From positions 1 through 64,000 of the forward strand of contig CAWGMT010000010.1 of the NCBI GenBank assembly GCA_963823675.1: a stretch of DNA of 64,000 nucleotides, given 5' to 3'. The position numbers and the translations under genes were made by a program. Below the pieces are notes generated by a model, which was given only the letters and a program-made list of their open reading frames with translations, had not been told where the DNA came from and made no database searches. The stretch comes from CAWGMT01 sp963823675. GTDB lineage: Bacteria > Planctomycetota > Planctomycetia > Isosphaerales > Isosphaeraceae. Below are positions 30,937-41,897 of the stretch, piece after piece. Each line of letters begins with the position of its first letter. Position 1 is the first letter of the stretch.

Positions 30937-31169
30937 ATGGACGAATCGTTGGCCAGGACGGTGCGGAAGCGGGCGGGCAACACCTGTGGAAACTCTACAA
31001 CCCACGGCGTCAGAAATGGAATCGACACTTCCGCTGGGAGGGTCCGCACTTGGTTGGCAGGACGGCAATCGGCCGGACGACCATCCTCGTCTTGGCGATG
31101 AATGATCCCGACGTCGTGAGGGTTCGTCGATCACTGATCGGAGAGGGGCTCTTTCCGCCACCCGAATGA
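30937..31169 (+). pseudogene. HNH endonuclease with its catalytic core deleted
   Basis: The gene starts MDESLARTVRKRAGNTC, the usual N-terminus of these small HNH nucleases up to the first cysteine. It then jumps, with a change of frame, to WKLYNPRRQKWNRHFRWEGP and the normal C-terminus (GRTTILVLAMNDPDVV...GEGLFPP). The HNH core between the first cysteine and the WKLYNPRR segment is missing, so no nuclease can be made. The deletion joins sequences near 30985. Confidence 0.75.
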
Positions 31170-31280
31170 TCATGGCCAATCGTATCGTGCTTTCACCCGA
31201 CTCGACGAGAAACTTCCCGGCCGATGCTCAGGCGACTTCCGGACGGAGCCGCTGAAAATTACCGAGTCTCAATTCGACTT

Positions 31281-31308
31281 GCGGCGGCCGGCGGACACAA
31301 CGTCCTGA
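31281..31308 (+). repeat. Right copy of the 28-bp direct repeat
   Basis: Identical to 23673-23700. It is the start of comM fragment C, encoding AAAGGHNVL of the ComM protein. It may mark an insertion or recombination boundary. Confidence 0.85.
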
Positions 31309-31723
31309 TGATCGGACCACCGGGAACCGGTAAGACCTTGCTGGCCAAGCGGCTGCCCACCATCCTGCCCCCCTTGACCCCCGCCGAGAGCCTGGAAACG
31401 ACGCGGATCTATAGCGCCATGGGCTTACTCGAGGCGGGCCAGCCGCTCATGGCCATCCGGCCGTTCCGGCCTCCCCATCACTCGGTGAGCGACGCAGGCT
31501 TGGTCGGCGGCGGCACGACGCCCCAGCCGGGCGAGATCAGCCTGGCCCACAAGGGCGTCCTGTTCGTGGACGAGATGCCCGAATTCAACCGCAAGACGCT
31601 GGAAGTCCTCCGCCAGCCGCTGGAAGACGGGGAAGTCACGATCAGCAGGGCGCTGCGAAGCACGACCTTTCCCGCCGAGTTCATCCTGGTCGCCGCGATG
31701 AATCCCTGCCCCTGCTGGTATCG
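31281..31723 (+). pseudogene. comM fragment C (AAA+ core)
   Basis: Matches the intact comM from 29683 to about 30113-30125: AAAGGHNVLMIGPPGTGKT, the whole Walker A to Walker B stretch, and the AMNPCPC segment. It ends in WYRSSFRKRFAA and a stop. The frame is open through the match, but the N-terminal domain and the C-terminal helical domain are missing. Its first 28 bases repeat the end of fragment B, and its end nearly coincides with the start of fragment D. Confidence 0.88.
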
Positions 31724-32115
31724 TTCAAGTTTCCGCAAGCGATTTGCGGCATGATAGTTACGGCGATTCTAGAAATCGCTTTCAGGGAATTCGCAGTAAA
31801 AACATCCCAAACCGGGCGAATCTGTGGACTGTTACCAAATTGTTGCCAAATCGGCCTGGTGGGTGGGTGAGGAAGCGACGGCTCGTTCTTCGCAACCGCA
31901 GTACCAGAATCCGTGGGACTGCTGTTCCACACCGGACTGGTGCAGGGTTCAAAAGTCTCAACCCGCGAGCCCTCGTCGTTCGTTACTGTGTTCAGCGGGC
32001 TTGGCGTGATAGGTGCATTCCGATGGCTCCGCCATCGACATAGAGAAGACCATTAAGCAAGCCCTTAAGGTCGCTCATTGAGACCCTCCCCACCTGGCTC
32101 GTGGGGAGACAAATG
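31724..32115. other. No gene recognised
   Basis: Relatively AT-rich sequence after comM fragment C with short frames only (one reads DCYQIVAKSAWW). I looked for a tRNA and an integrase end here and could not support either. Confidence 0.4.
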
Positions 32116-34604
32116 TCATTTAGAGGCGCGAGCTGACTGCGATGACCGTGGCTCGGAGACCAGACCGGCGAGCTTGTCCTGGAGACCCGCGACCTTGATT
32201 CGTGCCCACGTGTTTCTGGGTTCGAGACTTAAGGCAGCACGCGCCGCCCCCAGTGCATTCCGAGTCGCCTCTTCGATCGCGGGGAAGTCCTCGACTTTTT
32301 TTGGGGCTTTTTTCGATTCTTGTTTGAAGGCCTCCCAGGCGATCTTCGATTCTTGCTCGAAGGCTTCGCACAGCAACAGGTGGTAGTCAGCCACGTCGGG
32401 CTCTCGTTGCGCCAGCCTCTGCGCGAACGCGGACAGACACGCGGCGGTCCGTCGGGCATCGTTGAGCTGGCCGGCGTGTCGTTGGGCCTGCCCTCTCTGG
32501 CCCGTGATTTCGGCCACTCGGAGGGCCGCGTCGCGAAACAAACTAGGGGCGACACCGAGCGCCTCCCATCTTGATTCAAGCGCCGGATGACCGCATCGGC
32601 GCGGGCGGCCGGGTCGAGGCGGCCTTTCGAGTCAAGATCGGAATCTGGGACGGACTGATTCAAGTTGGGTAGACCGGCGATCCAGTTCGCGATTCGCCAT
32701 TGGAGCCAGTACCCGTAGCGTGCATTGGCCGGGAATCGCTGGATCGCGGCGCGAAGCTTTTCGCTCGAGCCATCACGCGGGGACAAGTCCGATCGGACCA
32801 GCGCGGCAAGGGCCCCGAAAGTGGGATCGACCCCGGGCTGTTCGCTCAACCCCTCCAACATCTGACGGTGCGACTCCAGAAGCCTCCACCGCGGTCCTTC
32901 CAGACCGCTCCGACCGAACAGCGAGGCGATGTTTCGTCGTGATTCATCGAGCAAGACGATAGCCGCCAGGCGTCGCGGGTCGCGGACCAAGCCTTCGAGC
33001 ACCCGCTCAGCGCGCTGGTAAAAGACCAGCGACTCGTCGAAACGCTCCTGATGATGGGCGCCCCTACCGAGTTCCATCAGAGCCCGCGCATACGCCTCGT
33101 CGACACGCGGGTCGCCAGCATCACGTCTTGGTCCTCCCAGCAGATCAAGACTATCCATTAGCAAAACGCCTGATTCGGCGTACCTGCCCTGGCGGACGAA
33201 GTGTTTTGACAATCGAAGATCGAGGTCGCAGATCGCAATGAGATTTGATGCGGCGAACCCTCGATCCTGGCGCAGCTTCGCTGTGAGATCACGCACAACA
33301 TCCGAAGATTTGGCAAGAAGCTCTGACGGGAGCATTTGCGGCGCGTCGACGGTGGTCGCCAAGAGGCCAATGAGATCACGAACCGCCGCGGAGCTGGTTT
33401 TTTCGCTGTCCTTGGCGCGGGCCAGAGCATTCTCGGCATGACGCCAGAGCGTGAGCAAGCCTACGAGGCTCGACGCCACCGTCAGCGCGAAAACGGCCAA
33501 GAGCGACGCGAATGCCGGCCGGCGCCGGCACCAGCGCACGGCGTGTTCGAGCTTCGAGACGGGACGCGCCTCGATCGGGAACCCGTCGAGCCAGCGCTGG
33601 AGGTCGTCTGCCAGGTCCCCGGCCGAAGCATACCGGCGCCGCGGGTCCTTTCGCAGACAGGTCAGAGCGATTGTTTCGACGTCACGCGGCAGGCCCGGCA
33701 CCAGCGTCCTGGGGGGCGCGGGCTCGCGAGTGCGCACCAGGTCAAGCGTCTCGATCACCGAAGCGGCCTGGAACGGAGGACGTCCCGTCGAGATGCTATA
33801 AAGTGTGGCCCCGAGGGCGAACACGTCGGACGGAGGACCAATTCCCGCGCTGTCGCCGGCAATCTGTTCCGGGGCCATGAACGAGGGGGTACCGCCCACG
33901 CCGATCGGACCGGTCGCCGTCGCGCCCGGGTCGTCGCCCGCCCGGGCAATGCCGAAGTCGGCGAGCATCGGCGTGACCTGATCCCAGGGACCGTCAGGCA
34001 GGCCGTCGAGCAGGATGTTCGAGGGCTTGATGTCGAGGTGCAACATCCCAGCCTTGTGGATCTGGTCAACGGCCCGCGCGAGCGCCAGCATCAGCTCGAC
34101 CGCGACACGTGCCGGCAAAGGGCCGGTGACGCGCTCCGCCAAACTTCCCCCCATAATCAGGTCGAGGACGAGGTACAGACAGCCGTCTTGTTCGCCCGCT
34201 TCGTGGAGCTGGAGGACGTTGCGATGGCGGACCCGCCCGATCGCCCGCGCCTCGTGAAGCCAGCGCCTGCGATCCTCCGCCCCGATCAGAGCGCTCGCGC
34301 TGACGACCTTGATAGCGACGCGGCGGGCCAGTTGCGGTTGCCACGCTTGATAGACGACCCCCATTCCCCCCCGCCCCAGCTCGCGCTCGATCACGAAACC
34401 GGGGATCATGGGAGGTTGTTCCCGCGGCGGAAGCCCCTCGGGCTCGCGATCCTCGCACGCCGACGAATCAGCGGCCAGCCGCTCCAGCACGTTCTGACAG
34501 TCGGGGCATGCTTCGACATGGGCTTCCATCGCGCCGAAGCGCGAAGCGCTCGACGAAGCGTGTGTAAGCCGGCCGAGCGTCTCGGGTGAGGGGCATGGGG
34601 ACAT
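32116..34604 (-). CDS. Ser/Thr protein kinase with zinc-finger-like N-terminus and TPR-like C-terminal part, one frameshift
   Basis: A joined protein of about 830 residues. The N-terminus has HVEACPDCQNVLERL, like the zinc-binding anti-sigma motif. The kinase domain follows: ELGRGGMGVVYQAW, AIKVV, MLHLDIKPSN (His-Leu-Asp instead of His-Arg-Asp), LADFGIAR, GGTPSFMAPEQ. A membrane segment (FASLLAVFALTVASSLVGLLTLW) precedes a long helical region with TPR-like repeats. The frame breaks at about 32570; the end continues as DAALRVAEITGQRGQAQRHA. The gene starts 28 bases after the sigma factor stop and is clearly co-transcribed with it. The loss of Arg before the catalytic Asp suggests it does not rely on activation-loop phosphorylation. 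Confidence 0.85.
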
Positions 34605-34631
34605 GGGGCACCCCGGCGACAGTTTGAAGGT

Positions 34632-35277
34632 TCAATCAATTTCCGGTCCGTCCGACTCTGGCTCATCCCGCCGTTGGGCCATGAGCCGTTGCCCTTCCTC
34701 GCGGAGCATCCGGCCGACACGCTTCCGGGCGGCGAACGCGGCGTAGTAAGAGATGCCCGCGGCTTCTGAAGCCTGACGGACCGACTGCCCAAGGACGGCG
34801 ATCTTCCAGAAAACCTGCCACGTCCGTTCGTTGACCCGTCGCCGAACGGCGTCCTGAACCTCCTCCGCCAGCCGGAGCAGCAGCGGGCGTGCCGACGCGG
34901 CGCCTTCCTCGGCGTCGAAATCATCAGGGACGTCCTGCGGGAGCGACTCGGCCGGCTGGTCCTCCAGCGACTGCACGGCGTCGGCCTTCTTCTTCCGCAG
35001 CAGATCGATCGCCCGCGACTCGGACAACCGGCAGAGCCAACCGCGAAAAGTCCTGCGCTGGGTCGTAGCGGAACGTGCGCATTCGCCGCGCCAGGTCGAT
35101 CCAGACCCGCTGGCAAAGCTCTTCGGTGGTGTCGGCGTCGAGCCGGTACCGGCGGCATGATAGCCGGATCACCGGATCGTAACGCGTGACGAAACCGACC
35201 CACGCTTCGTGGTCGCGCCAGTCACCCAGGCGGTTCAGAAGAGCCGGATTGGTCGTGCCCGCATCGTAGTGGATCAT
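34632..35277 (-). CDS. ECF sigma factor (planctomycete type), one frameshift
   Basis: Starts MIHYDAGTTNPALLNRLGDWRDHEAWVGFVTRYDPVIR and continues RRYRLDADTTEELCQRVWIDLARRMRTFRYDP, the region 2 pattern of ECF sigma factors. The frame breaks at a run of four T near 35053; removing one T restores FRGWLCRLSESRAIDLLRKK. Region 4 is VNERTWQVFWKIAVLGQSVRQASEAAGISYYAAFAARKRVGRMLREE. Planctomycetes pair such sigma factors with a membrane Ser/Thr kinase, exactly as here. The four-T run suggests a sequencing error rather than decay. Confidence 0.85.
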
Positions 35278-35431
35278 CGGTGCGACCTCGGGTCTGGGGC
35301 GGCGATCCGAACACAATCGCGAAGAGCCGAGTTAATACCCTTCGTACTACTTTATGGAGGGCCTCGGTCCGTCCGATTGTACCAGGCATGCCAGCACGCA
35401 AACCACTACCTGAATGTGGGAGAATTCGAAA

Positions 35432-38400
35432 ATGGACCAATGGTACATCACTCGTGGCGAAGTTAAAAAAGGTCCCTTTTCGTTTGCCCAGCTTCAAGCG
35501 GCGGCGGCCAAGGGCGCTGTTCGCGACACCGACAAGTTGCTGCAAGCCGGGGGGCAACAGTGGATCGCGGCCCGCCAAGTCGCCGGCCTTTTTCCCGCCC
35601 CCGCTGGACAAGCTGAGATGGCAAGGCCCGCGGAAGTTCAAGCCGCCGCGCCGGCAGGGCCCTCTCGGCCGACGGTTTCGCGGCTCGCCTTCGTCGCCGG
35701 ATCGGCAGCAGCGGCGGCCATGAGGCTTCTCAAAAAGGGAGACTGGCTTCGAGTGACCCGCGATTTCCTTCAGCGATTTGTCGTGTCGCTCGAAGCCAGT
35801 TCCCTTTTTCGACGGGCGGGTACGAGCCGATCCCAGGCGTGGCAGAGGATCGCGGCCGTAAGCATCGGTCTGTGCTTGTGTGTGGTTGCGACCTTCCTGA
35901 TATTCGGTGGCAAATCCCGCCCTGCCAAGACCGCGGACTCGGCGGCCTTCAGGCCTCCAGACCTGGACCTGCCAAGGGTCGGTCCGACCAAGCCGCCCGC
36001 GCAGGATCGCGTGATGCTGGAATTCAAAACCGCCCGCGCGGGTTACCTGGCGGCCATGTCGAAGGCACGGGACGACTTGTTCGGCCGATACTTCGGCGTC
36101 AGCGAAGAAATCAAGAACAGTGACCTCGACCCCCAGGAGAAAGACAGGACCCTGAAGCGGCTTCTTGCTGATCACAACACCGGGCGGATTCACACCCATC
36201 CCGCCATGAAATCCGCTGTGGCGGATTACGTGCTGGCACGCGCGAACGCCGCGCGGAAGTTTGGAGAGGTGGCCGCCAAGGGGTTGATCGCCTATGAGAA
36301 AGCGGGTGTCACGGATCCGGCCAAGCTGCGACCGCTGCAGGCCGCCCGGCTCGCGGGCGAGCACCCGGATCTGCTGGGCATCTGGGGAGCCGTTCTTCCG
36401 CAACGCCCGGGTCTCCTTGCGCGCTACGGCCAGTTCGACAGAGCTGGCACGTTGGCGTTGACGAAAAATCGGGCGGCTGGGTCGTCAGCGGCTTTGAAAT
36501 CGAACCAAATATGGCACCACGGGCCGCCTGGTACGGTCAGAACATCCAGTTCAAGGACGGCGTCCTGACTTTCATCGCGGCCCCCATAGAGGACGTACCC
36601 CCTAAAACTCGCTCCCTGTTGCCCACCGCGCCGCCGAGACAAGGGGGCGCTGCCGGTTTTGGGGCGCGGTCTTCGCCAAGGTCCAAGTCACCCGCTAAAG
36701 AGAGGCAGCCAGAGGCCGCCCAGGCAGAATCCAGTGCCAAACCAGCAGGTAACGTCGTGACGCTGAAACCGGACGACGGAGAGCTCGATTGCGAGACCCA
36801 GGTGAGCCCTCTGCCGACAAAACTCGTTCTGGCGCGTACAGACGAGGAAAGGCATCATGATTATTTCGATCGCTACGAGAAGACCACCATCCGTCGATTG
36901 GACGCCGCAACGGAAACTCCTGATGCGAACAACGCGATTTACGTGTGGCATCGCGTCGCGCAGCTGCGCGTCGTTCGCCTGCTATCCTTCGTATGTGTGG
37001 ACTCCCCTTGAACACGAGGCACTGTATCTTCCTTACCGCAGGGATCATGTGACCATGACCCCGGGCGCGAACGGAGCGCTCACCGATTTGCTGCTGGGCG
37101 GCACGTCGGGCGCAGGCGTGAATGAGGGGCGCGCTATGGTGCTCTTGCGTGAATACGAAGGCCTCTGGGCTTCCCCGGATCCCTACCTGAAGCGGATGAT
37201 CGACCAGGCCGTTTCGATCTGCAGGTACCGACTCAGGCTCGCGTTGGCGGACGAAGAGTTCGGCAACACCGTCGCGTCTTCGCTGCGATCGTTCCAGCAG
37301 GACGTGTTCGTCCCCGCTCTGAAGTACGGCTTCCAGCGAGAGGCCGACGTGGCTGAGCTTCGAGACTCCGTTCAGAGGGAGCATCCCGGCGTCAATGTTA
37401 TCGTGACAGACGCTCCGATGTCGGAAGAGAGTAAAGCCAAGTGGCACGAGTTTATCAAGGGTGCAGGCGGCATCATGGAAGACATAGAACACCGCGGCGA
37501 GGTGAGCGGCATGTTGGCTTATGCCGACATGGCCCAGGTCGATCGTACCGCGGCATTCTGGCAAACCTGGCTGCTGCCGCTGGCCAGCCGCGCTGGTGGC
37601 CCGGTTTCCAGCACGCCACTGGTCAACGTTCATGGTGTCTGGTCAAGATGGACGTTCAAACACGACTTCCAGCGTCTCGGCATGTTTCAAATGCAGAACT
37701 TGTCCGGACAGGACCTGACCCATGTGGTCCTGGAACTGATCGCGGAGAATGAGTGGGGCGACAAGGCCGCACATTATTATTACTTTAACCAGTTTGATGT
37801 TGCGGATTGGGTGAATCTTGTGCCCCACCTGCGCTGGGTAAAACGCCGCCTCGATTTCACGAACACCATCAGTTTGACATGGTCATTGTGGGCCGACCAG
37901 GCAAGCGAAGTCAGCCGCAAAGTGAAGCTGACAAACCCGGTGCCCAATCCGGACCCGGCCGGCTGGCGTAAGGATTACCTCAAGTACGATGAGCAATACC
38001 AGGCCAAGGGAGAAGCCCTGGGCGCGGTCATGCAGGACACGATGTCACTGCCGTTCAATCCCGACCGGCAGCGGCGCCTCTTGCGGGCTGCCGCGGCCCC
38101 GCGGATGAGCTACGCCTTCCGCTTGCAGGGTGAGTCCGGTCGCACACTGGTCCTTCGCTTTCTTCGCTTCGACCGGGATCATGATACCTTCGAGGCTGAG
38201 ATATTCGACCTGCGCACGCGCAAGCCGTTCGATGCTCAGACTACCATCTGGAAAGGCAAACTCAACGCGCGTCCGGAAGCAGGCATCTCGTTTGACATCA
38301 AGGCGGACGGGACCGAATCGGCTTGGGCCTTCGGGTTCATGCGAGACGACCAACCGGTCATCTTTTGCCGAGCCGCTGGTAGGCCTGAGGCCGTGTTCCC

Positions 38401-38440
38401 AACCCGGAATATCCTGCTGTTTGAGGTCGAAGTACCATAG
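35432..38440 (+). CDS. GYF-domain membrane protein, two frameshifts
   Basis: Starts MDQWYITRGEVKKGPFSFAQLQ, a GYF_2-type domain (W...G...GP.S..QL), with a GGAG ten bases upstream. A membrane segment lies at about residues 140-158 (AAVSIGLCLCVVATFLIFGG). After breaks at about 36480 and 36870-37000 the protein continues in a frame ending EVEVP at 38440, about 1000 residues in all. The last 500 residues contain a mostly helical region (MVLLREYEGLWASPDPYLKR) and a beta-rich region, without a domain I recognise. GYF_2 proteins in planctomycetes are commonly membrane-tethered binding modules. An imperfect inverted repeat lies within codons about 100-127. Confidence 0.65.
35732..35810. repeat. Inverted repeat inside the GYF gene
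   Basis: Arms of about 24 bases (35732-35755 and 35786-35810) are complementary apart from one bulged base and one mismatch, separated by about 30 bases. The shared core is ACTGGCTTCGAG. It lies in frame in the linker before the membrane segment and looks like a small mobile palindrome or a strong mRNA hairpin. Confidence 0.7.
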
Positions 38441-39035
38441 CATGTGGCCCCAGCAATTCATGCAACAGATCCAGCCATTTCAGGACCGGACCGAAAACGG
38501 CCGTGATGGCACGACGGATTTCATCGCAGGGACTGGCCCATGAACGAGCAAGTCGTTTTTCTTGTGGCTCAGGAAATCACCGACCCGGCCGAGCGCGGCG
38601 CTATGCGATCCTCATACCGTTGTCGAGTATCGCAAGATCGCGATCAAGGAATCGCATGCGACCGCCGAAGCGTCCAACAGCCCGGCGCCGTTGGGGTTTA
38701 GGAAGTAATGCAACAGAAAATACAGCTAAGCGTAATCCGCGTAGGAATTTCGCGATGGGCCGAGCTGACCAGCGTCGCGTCAGACTTCCTCTGGGACATG
38801 TCGAATCCCATCAAAGCCGCAGTCTGCGATAGTCAATGAATACGGGTGGCAGTTTCTTGAGCGCGAAGCCAATTCCTGAGGCCAAGTCGTTAAGTTCCAA
38901 ACGGTTGTGAGAAGAGCGTCGGGACTTCTTGGATTATATTGGCTTTTTCGCGGCAGGTCTTGCGCAGTTGCGGCCTTTCTCCATTAGTGAATGACCGATC
39001 CAGGTCGAAGCTGTTACCACCACGGAGATCGCGAT
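38441..39035 (+). other. Intergenic region with a possible kinase N-terminal remnant
   Basis: A frame from the ATG at 38540 reads MNEQVVFLVAQEITDPAERGAM before decaying; this resembles the leader in front of many planctomycete Ser/Thr kinases (FxxALEixDPaeRaA). No kinase domain follows in frame. The remainder upstream of the kinase-WD40 gene should hold its promoter, which I cannot place. Confidence 0.35.
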
Positions 39036-41897
39036 ATGGGCGCCGCCGCCGTACACCCGAACGATCAGACCTTGCAGGCCTACAGTCTGGGCAAGCTTGA
39101 CGATGCTTCGGCTGAATCGGTGAACACACACTTGGTCTCATGTGCGGACTGTCAGCGCCGGGTTGCCGAGATGTCATCTGACAGCTTTCTGGGGCCGCTT
39201 CGTGTCGCCGAGGGAGCGCCGCAGATGTCGGCCAGCGGCGGCCGGTCGCAGCTTGGTGACTCTGACACCGACCGCGGCCCGGCCGTTGCCATCGCACCGC
39301 CGCCGGCCGGCACCATGCCGCCGGGCCTGGCCGACCATCCCGACTACGAGGTGATACGAGAGCTGGGGCGCGGCGGCATGGGGGTGGTCTACCTCGCCCG
39401 GAACAAGCTCATGGGGCGACTGGAAGTGCTCAAGGTCGTCGGCGGGCAGTTGGTCGAGCGGCCCGGCGTGCGCGACCGGTTCCTCCGCGAGGTCCAGTCC
39501 GCCGCCAAGCTGCAACACAAGAATATCGTCGCCGCCTACTCGGCCACGAGGCTCGGTGAGAGCATCGTCCTCGCCATGGAGTACATCGACGGGCAAGACC
39601 TGGCGAAGATGGTGAAGTCCCGCGGTCCGCTGCCGGTGGTTCACGCCTGCTACTTCATCTACCAGGCGGCGCTGGGCTTACAGCACGCCCACGAGCGCGG
39701 CATGGTCCACCGGGACATCAAGCCGGCCAACCTGATCTTCGCTCTTGAGGGCAAGAAGGGCGTCGTCAAGGTACTCGACTTCGGCCTGGCCAAGGTGACC
39801 AGCGAAGGCCAGGCCGAGAGCGGCCTGACCCGCGAGGGCCAGATGCTGGGCACTCCCGACTACATCGCCCCCGAGCAGATCCGCGACGCCCAGTCGGCCG
39901 ACATCCGGGCCGACATCTACAGCCTCGGCTGTACTCTCTATTACCTCCTGACCGGCGGGCCGCCGTTCCGCGGCGAGCACCTCTGGGACCTTTACCAGGC
40001 CCACTTCTCGATGGACGCGGGTCCGCTTAACCTCGTCCGCCCCGAGGTCCCGGTCGAGCTGGCCGCCGTGGTGGCCAAGATGATGGCGAAGGAGCCGGGC
40101 CGGCGGTTCCAGACCCCCGGTGAGGTGGCGCAGGCGCTGACGCCGTTCTTCAAGAAGGGGAACGTCGCGTCCACGGGATCGAAGCCGGAGCTCTCCCAGG
40201 CGGGGCGAGCCGATACGAAGCAGGCAACGCCCGGCGCGGGTTCCGTGTCGCCACAGCCCGTGACGAGCAGAACGCCGGTCCCCGTGCCTCCGGTCAAGAC
40301 ACTTCAGGAGAAGGCCAGTCCGCAGGCCGCGTGGGAGAGCCTGGTTGAGCTCAAAGAGACGGAACGCTCCGATGCTGCGGCGCCGGCCGTCGCGGCGCTG
40401 CAGCGTCAAAGATCGCGGTGGATGTGGCCGGCTGTGGCCGCCGGGGTCTTGCTCCTGGGGCTCGTCGTCGCTTCGGCGGCCGGGGTCTTCAAGGTTAAGA
40501 CCAAGGACGGGGTGATTGTGCTGGAAAACGTGCCGGAGGACGCCCTTGTGGAGGTCGACGGTGAACGGATCACGGTTACCCCCGTGGTAGGCAAACCCAT
40601 CAAGATCGAAGCCCCGGCCGGCAAGCATGAGGTGGCCGTCAAACGGGGCAATGACGTGTTCTTGGGGAAGAGCGTGACCGTTGAAGCGGGCAAACCGCTC
40701 AAGCTCATGGTTCGACTCGAACCCCCCGCCGCGCCGGAGCCGACGAAGACGTCGCCACCACCGGCCGCCGAGACTTCCCTCGGGACAGCGACGGCCGTGG
40801 CCAGGCAGCGCGATGAGCCGACCAAGCCTCCGGCCGTGGCGGAGGCGGGGAGGGCGTCCTCGGAGGCCGTCGAGACGCCTCCCAGTGAGGGAAAAGATGG
40901 ACAGGCGCAGGGAACCGAGGTGTTGACGCCTAAAGAGGTGATAGCAACGGAGGCGCCACCCGCCGCAGCGCCCATGGAGGAGATCGTCCGGTTGCCGATG
41001 TTCAACCCCAGGGTTATAGCTTTCTGGCCGGATTCGAAACGGGTCGCCCTCGTCGGTGGATGGGGGCCAAACGTCGATCTTAGGTACATCGAGCTGGATA
41101 CAGGGAAGGTGTTGTTCTACACGACCATACCGAGGCCCGTGATCGGCGTTGACAGCCAGTTCACCTCGGTCATCGTGGGGCCGGATGGGAACGTCGTCAC
41201 CTCCCACCTCGATCAGATGGTCCGGGTCTGGGATAAGTCTGATGGGAAAGCGGTCCGGTACTTCGAGCCATTGCCCCTCGGCAAGAGCTTCGGCAACCTC
41301 CGCTGCTCCAAGCAGGGAGACTGGGTCGTCGGCATGAGTATGCTCGATGGAGTCCACCGCGATACTCAGGTCCGCATCTGGGACTACAAGTCGGGCAAGG
41401 AACGCAAGCGGTACAATCCGCCGTCTGCGGTCAAGAGCCTGGACGTGCACCCCGACGGTAAGCGGATCGTCTCTCTTCACGAGGACAACGTCATTCGGGT
41501 CTGGGACGCCCTGACCGGCGCCTCCCACGTCGCCTTCCACGCCCTCACGGAGCGTGTCGCCCGTGTGAGCTTTTCCCCCAGCGGCCAACAGTTGCTCTGC
41601 CTGCCCCAACAACCCTTCCAGGGATTCTATCTGGCGAGCGCGAAGAACGGCAAATTGATCCGGACGTTCAAGGGACCGGGCACCAATGTCCTCGATGCGG
41701 CCTTCTTCCCGAGCGGACTCCAAGTCGCGTCGGTCAGCGCCGAAAACATCCTTCGCGTCTGGAGCGTCGCCACCGGCTCGGTCCTTTATTCGAAGCCGTT
41801 CGACAAGGACGTAAGCATCCTCGGCATCTCGCCCGACGGGCGTTACGTGGTAGTCAACGCCCCAGGGGAGACCATCCTGTATCGCTGGCGGGGCTGA
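39036..41897 (+). CDS. Ser/Thr protein kinase with PEGA-like and WD40 domains
   Basis: A 953-residue protein. Residues about 1-60 hold a zinc-finger-like motif (HLVSCADCQRRVAE). The kinase domain has ELGRGGMGVVYLARN, LEVLKVV, MVHRDIKPANLIF, VLDFGLAKV, GTPDYIAPEQI and YSLGCTLYYLLTG, so all catalytic residues are present. After a Pro-rich linker there is one membrane segment (WPAVAAGVLLLGLVVASAAG), a PEGA-like beta repeat (VEVDGERITVTP...APAGKHEVAVKRG), another linker, and a WD40 propeller (VRVWDKSDGKAVRYF, VRIWDYKSGKERKRY, IRVWDALTGA, LRVWSVATGS). Predicted: cytoplasmic kinase, outside propeller, sensing an extracytoplasmic ligand. I prefer the ATG at 39036 over 38991. This gene is intact. Confidence 0.92.
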   Translation: MGAAAVHPNDQTLQAYSLGKLDDASAESVNTHLVSCADCQRRVAEMSSDSFLGPLRVAEGAPQMSASGGRSQLGDSDTDRGPAVAIAPPPAGTMPPGLADHPDYEVIRELGRGGMGVVYLARNKLMGRLEVLKVVGGQLVERPGVRDRFLREVQSAAKLQHKNIVAAYSATRLGESIVLAMEYIDGQDLAKMVKSRGPLPVVHACYFIYQAALGLQHAHERGMVHRDIKPANLIFALEGKKGVVKVLDFGLAKVTSEGQAESGLTREGQMLGTPDYIAPEQIRDAQSADIRADIYSLGCTLYYLLTGGPPFRGEHLWDLYQAHFSMDAGPLNLVRPEVPVELAAVVAKMMAKEPGRRFQTPGEVAQALTPFFKKGNVASTGSKPELSQAGRADTKQATPGAGSVSPQPVTSRTPVPVPPVKTLQEKASPQAAWESLVELKETERSDAAAPAVAALQRQRSRWMWPAVAAGVLLLGLVVASAAGVFKVKTKDGVIVLENVPEDALVEVDGERITVTPVVGKPIKIEAPAGKHEVAVKRGNDVFLGKSVTVEAGKPLKLMVRLEPPAAPEPTKTSPPPAAETSLGTATAVARQRDEPTKPPAVAEAGRASSEAVETPPSEGKDGQAQGTEVLTPKEVIATEAPPAAAPMEEIVRLPMFNPRVIAFWPDSKRVALVGGWGPNVDLRYIELDTGKVLFYTTIPRPVIGVDSQFTSVIVGPDGNVVTSHLDQMVRVWDKSDGKAVRYFEPLPLGKSFGNLRCSKQGDWVVGMSMLDGVHRDTQVRIWDYKSGKERKRYNPPSAVKSLDVHPDGKRIVSLHEDNVIRVWDALTGASHVAFHALTERVARVSFSPSGQQLLCLPQQPFQGFYLASAKNGKLIRTFKGPGTNVLDAAFFPSGLQVASVSAENILRVWSVATGSVLYSKPFDKDVSILGISPDGRYVVVNAPGETILYRWRG

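Noticed and set aside
31850..32000. Possible tRNA or integrase end near ggttcaa
   Set aside because: No cloverleaf with matching stems could be drawn and no integrase motif (R...HxxR...Y) is visible.
39678..41723. A 681-codon open frame on the minus strand opposite the kinase-WD40 gene
   Set aside because: It is antisense to a clear gene, has the Arg/Leu/Gly-rich composition of a GC-rich shadow frame and shows no domain.
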